A stretch of DNA of 64,000 bases, taken from NCBI RefSeq assembly GCF_036181745.1, contig NZ_CP108080.1, positions 2,170,001 to 2,234,000 of the forward strand, given 5' to 3'. Below the pieces are notes generated by a model that searched no databases, was not told where the DNA came from, and saw nothing but the letters and a program-made list of their open reading frames with translations. Below, in pieces: positions 59,918-64,000 of this stretch (position 1 is the stretch's first letter; every line of letters begins with the position of its first letter). Made by a program: the position numbers and the translations under genes. The DNA is from Streptomyces sp. NBC_00259. Lineage in GTDB: Bacteria; Actinomycetota; Actinomycetes; Streptomycetales; Streptomycetaceae.

Positions 59918-60775
59918 ATGACGAATGACGCGCCACGGGTCGACGTACTGCGATACACCGCGTTCTCCACGGATCCCTCGGGCGGCAACCCCGCCGGCGT
60001 CGTTCTCGACGCCTCCGCCCTGGACGACGCCGGCATGCTGGCCATCGCCGCCGAGCTGGGGTACTCGGAATCCGCGTTCCTGACCGCGGAGAACGAGCGG
60101 ACCTACCGCATCCGCTACTTCAGCCCGAGGGCCGAGGTGCCGTTCTGCGGGCACGCCACCGTCGCCAGTGCCGTCGCGCTCGCGGAGCGGACCGGGCCCG
60201 GGAGGCTGGAGTTCATGACGCGCGCCGGCCGGGTGCCGGTGGAGGTGGCCGAGGAGGCCGGCACGTACCGGGCCACGCTCTCGAGTGTCGAACCGCGGGT
60301 CGAGGACATCGGCGCCGACGATCTCGCCGAGGCGCTCGCCGCGCTCGACTGGGCGAGCCCGGGGGATCTGGACCCGGCGTTCCCGCCCCGGGTCGCCTTC
60401 GCCGGCGCCCGTCACCTCGTGCTCGCCGCGGCGACCCGCGCACGCCTCGCGGACCTCTCGTACGACTTCGCCCGCCTCGAAGCGCTGATGCACCGGCTGG
60501 ACCTCACCACCGTGCAACTGGTGTGGCGGGAGTCGCCCACGGTCTTCCACGTCCGCGACCCGTTCCCCGTCGGCGGGGTCGTGGAGGACCCGGCGACCGG
60601 CGCCGCGGCCGCCGCGTTCGGGGCGTACCTGCGCGAGCTGGGCCTCGCCCCCGAGGACGCCGTCGTCACCCTCCACCAGGGGGAGGACCTCGGCCGTCCC
60701 GGCGAGCTCACGGTGACGCTGTACGCGGGCGACCCCCGGGTCCACGTGAGCGGGGCCGGTACGCGCATCGGCTGA
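59918..60775 (+). CDS. PhzF-family isomerase/epimerase-like protein
   Basis: 285-aa full-length PhzF fold protein: DVLRYTAFSTDPSGGNPAGVV, ELGYSESAFL with the catalytic Glu, FCGHATVASA motif and, in the second half, GGVVEDPATGAAAAAFGAYL. Function not established for most family members. No strong ribosome site before ATG 59918. It is convergent with the NTF2-like gene across 184 bp in which I see no gene. Confidence 0.9.
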   Translation: MTNDAPRVDVLRYTAFSTDPSGGNPAGVVLDASALDDAGMLAIAAELGYSESAFLTAENERTYRIRYFSPRAEVPFCGHATVASAVALAERTGPGRLEFMTRAGRVPVEVAEEAGTYRATLSSVEPRVEDIGADDLAEALAALDWASPGDLDPAFPPRVAFAGARHLVLAAATRARLADLSYDFARLEALMHRLDLTTVQLVWRESPTVFHVRDPFPVGGVVEDPATGAAAAAFGAYLRELGLAPEDAVVTLHQGEDLGRPGELTVTLYAGDPRVHVSGAGTRIG

Positions 60776-60959
60776 TCCCGCAGTGGCCGGAGGTCTTGCC
60801 GGCACTGCCCGTGACGGCGACGACGCGGGCGGCGGAACGCCCGCGTGCATCACGCTACCGACGACAGCTCAGGCATACCGCAATCAGCCAACCACACTTC
60901 GATACAGGCGAGTTGAGATGCCGAACGGCGCCGGCACCCGGTTCCCCCAAGGCGACGGG

Positions 60960-61283
60960 TCACGCCTGGCCGGTGTCGAAGCGCGCGATCTTCTCGCCCT
61001 GGACGGTGAACTTCCACTTCGTCCGCATCTCGCCCCACGTCTCGTTGCGGTAGCGGGCCACGAGGTCGCGCCCGTCGGCCGACTGCGACTCGACCTCCAT
61101 GTGACCGCGCGAGGAGAAGATCTCCTTGTCGGTCCAGGCGACGAGATCCCGGTCCGAGCCGTCGTCGGACATGGTCGCGTCCGGTGTGAGGACCGCCAGG
61201 AAGGCGTCACGGTCACCGGAGTTGAGGGCCTTGACGAAGGCGCGCACGGCGGGGTCGTTGAGCTGGTCGGGGCGGATGGTCAT
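60960..61283 (-). CDS. NTF2/SnoaL-like small protein
   Basis: 107-aa cone-shaped NTF2-fold protein: LNDPAVRAFVKALNSGDRDAFLAVL, TPDATMSDDGSDRDLVAWTDKEIF and the strand pair VARYRNETWGEMRTKWKFTVQGEKIARFDTG. Such proteins include isomerases, cyclases and binding proteins; none can be chosen. GGAGG 6 nt before ATG 61283 fixes the start. Confidence 0.82.
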   Translation of the reverse strand: MTIRPDQLNDPAVRAFVKALNSGDRDAFLAVLTPDATMSDDGSDRDLVAWTDKEIFSSRGHMEVESQSADGRDLVARYRNETWGEMRTKWKFTVQGEKIARFDTGQA

Positions 61284-61586
61284 GAGGGCCTCCGGGTACG
61301 GGGTGTGCCGCACGCGACACTCGACTGCGTACCTCACCCGTACACCAACGCGCTGTCCGTCCCGCGGACTTTGGCCCACCCGCGGCGCGTCACCCGGCGC
61401 CACCCACCGCCCGTACCTGGCGGCCGGAAGTGACCGTTACATGCCAACAATCACGGCACACGGCCTTGCTTTCTCGGGGACCCCCTGCCCCAATGACAAC
61501 CGTCACCCGGCTGCCCCACCAGTCTTCGGTGGCCGCAGCCCGGCGACGCCATCCCGTGCACCCCCACACACGAAGGCGGCACCCCC
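61284..61586. other. 303-bp divergent intergenic region, no gene seen
   Basis: Lies between the leftward NTF2-like gene and the rightward secreted-protein gene, so it should hold both promoters. A lower-GC patch around 61435-61475 is the likeliest site for the rightward one. No repeat or palindrome stands out. Confidence 0.45.
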
Positions 61587-62051
61587 ATGAAGCACCGCAC
61601 ACTCGGCATCGGCACGGCCCTCTTGGCCGCGACGGCCGCCGGCACGCTCGCCATGGCCCCCGCGGCCCACGCGGTCGACCCGACGACGGCGACCCTGTCG
61701 TTCGACTGCGGCTCCTTCGGCTCCGGCGAAGCCACGCTCACGGCCACCCAGGACGGCACGGCCGCGACGATCAGCCTCTCCACCTCCGCCATCACGTCGC
61801 CGTTCACCATCTCGGCGAACTCGGTGAAGTCGACCCTCACGCTGACCAAGAACGGCTCCGGCACGACGACGTTCACCGGCAACGCCAACCCGGAGATCCC
61901 GGCCGGCGGCGCCGTCTCCACCGGGCCGCTGAACGGCACCGTCGCCACGGGCGACAGCCTGGAGGCGACGTCCCTCACGGTCGTGGTCTTCGGCATCACG
62001 GCGACCTGCAACGCGACCTCGCCGCAGAACCCCGGCCCGTTCGTCTTCTGA
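61587..62051 (+). CDS. small secreted protein, beta-sandwich-like
   Basis: 154-aa exported protein: signal peptide (LGIGTALLAATAAGTLAMAPAAHA, cleavage near 29) and a mature part rich in Thr/Ser/Gly with alternating strands (TATLSFDCGSFGSGEATLTATQ ... TVVVFGITATCN). Two cysteines probably form a disulfide. No catalytic motif. Typical of Streptomyces surface or spore-coat-like small proteins; function unknown. GAAGGCGG upstream of ATG 61587. A strong hairpin follows. Confidence 0.8.
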   Translation: MKHRTLGIGTALLAATAAGTLAMAPAAHAVDPTTATLSFDCGSFGSGEATLTATQDGTAATISLSTSAITSPFTISANSVKSTLTLTKNGSGTTTFTGNANPEIPAGGAVSTGPLNGTVATGDSLEATSLTVVVFGITATCNATSPQNPGPFVF

Positions 62052-62131
62052 CGGCTGGGGCACTCCACCGCCCGCCCGGTCCCGCCGGGGCCTGGCCGGG
62101 CCCGTCCCCGCCGGGGCCCGTCACCACTCCC

Positions 62132-62167
62132 GCGATGTCACCGCTCACACACGGGCGGTGACATCGC
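62132..62167. terminator. perfect 13-bp hairpin after the secreted-protein gene
   Basis: Arms GCGATGTCACCGC (62132-62144) and GCGGTGACATCGC (62155-62167) with a 10-nt loop; 81 bp after the stop. The right arm ends where the 27-bp tandem repeat begins. Confidence 0.8.
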
Positions 62168-62245
62168 CCGGGATGCCCTGGAGCCGGACCGGGCCCGGGA
62201 TGCCCAGGAGCCTGACCGGGCCCGGGATGCCCAGGAGCCTGACCG
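62167..62245 (+). repeat. 27-bp tandem repeat (2.9 copies) upstream of the GH15 gene
   Basis: Units 62167-62193, 62194-62220 and 62221-62245. Units 2 and 3 are identical over their shared length; unit 1 differs at two bases. Each contains CCCGGGATGCCCAGGAGCCTG followed by ACCGGG. The array ends 5 bp before TAGTAT at 62250-62255, which looks like a -10 box. Confidence 0.85.
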
Positions 62246-62249
62246 ACTT

Positions 62250-62255
62250 AGTATG
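62250..62255 (+). promoter_or_regulatory. candidate -10 box of the GH15 gene
   Basis: TAGTAT in the only A/T-rich stretch of this gap, 49 bp before GTG 62305; its -35 would fall inside the last 27-bp repeat. Confidence 0.4.
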
Positions 62256-62304
62256 AATTGCGGGGGCAGGGAGCGACTGCCGGTGGGTGGAGAGAGGACC
62301 GACC

Positions 62305-64000
<1,696 letters not shown>

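Overview
This window is core-type chromosome from a high-GC actinomycete, almost certainly Streptomyces or a very close relative. The support is uniform high GC with strong third-position G/C bias, frequent GTG and TTG starts, GGAGG-type ribosome sites, Tat and lipobox export signals, and typical Streptomyces families (AfsR/SARP-like regulator, DmdR-type iron boxes, EfeUOB, HtaA proteins, GlnE next to a GlnA2-type synthetase). I see no rRNA, tRNA, CRISPR array, insertion sequence, phage or plasmid gene. Nearly all of the window is coding.

Layout. 1-1828: 3' end of a GH13 alpha-glucosidase and a LacI regulator. 1996-3965: PAP2 membrane enzyme and a DUF4230 protein. 4096-7089: glnE. 7334-12483: secreted PIG-L deacetylase, PPOX protein, two tandem VOC proteins, a 74-aa protein and a YcxB-like membrane protein; the last two lie among three copies of one hairpin. 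12558-13919: glutamine-synthetase-like gene (glnA2 type). 14062-20422: secreted and metal-flavoured genes (DUF3105, DUF305, multicopper oxidase) with a DUF5990 protein, a CBS protein, a hydrolase and a DUF998 protein. 20559-28223: nadE, two MFS exporters, an EEP-family protein, a TetR and panB. 28473-33694: DrrAB-like ABC exporter convergent with a 1126-aa AfsR/SARP-like regulator. 33815-38916: M50 protease, small membrane protein, F420H2:NADP reductase, a broken MFS gene and map. 39083-49475: iron and heme block. 49590-64000: prim-pol-like protein, TetR, DDAH-like enzyme, Rsm22-like methyltransferase, lipoprotein, Bcr/CflA exporter, MocA oxidoreductase, PhoD, SDR, PhzF, NTF2-like protein, a small secreted protein, and the 5' part of a GH15 hydrolase running off the end.

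The iron block is the most coherent system. Heme oxygenase (hmuO) and efeO each sit behind a DmdR-type iron box. HtaA carries two heme-binding domains and a C-terminal LAxTG sortase signal. HmuU and HmuV form a heme ABC importer, and EfeO, EfeB and EfeU form a second iron uptake route. The block also appears damaged. The gene before hmuU is a 5'-truncated hmuT, and it abuts back-to-back the last ~40 codons of a second HtaA-like gene. One deletion would have removed both N-termini and the divergent promoter between them.

Other points worth a look: an MFS gene split by an in-frame stop inside a 33-bp palindromic insertion; a 27-bp tandem repeat upstream of the GH15 gene; heptamers spaced 10-11 bp apart between a TetR gene and the DDAH gene; two TetR-type operators; and several promoters whose -10 box sits 6-8 nt from the start codon, as expected for leaderless mRNAs. 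I found no clearly new multi-gene defence or mobile system. All family assignments come from reading the sequence and recalling families; no search was run.
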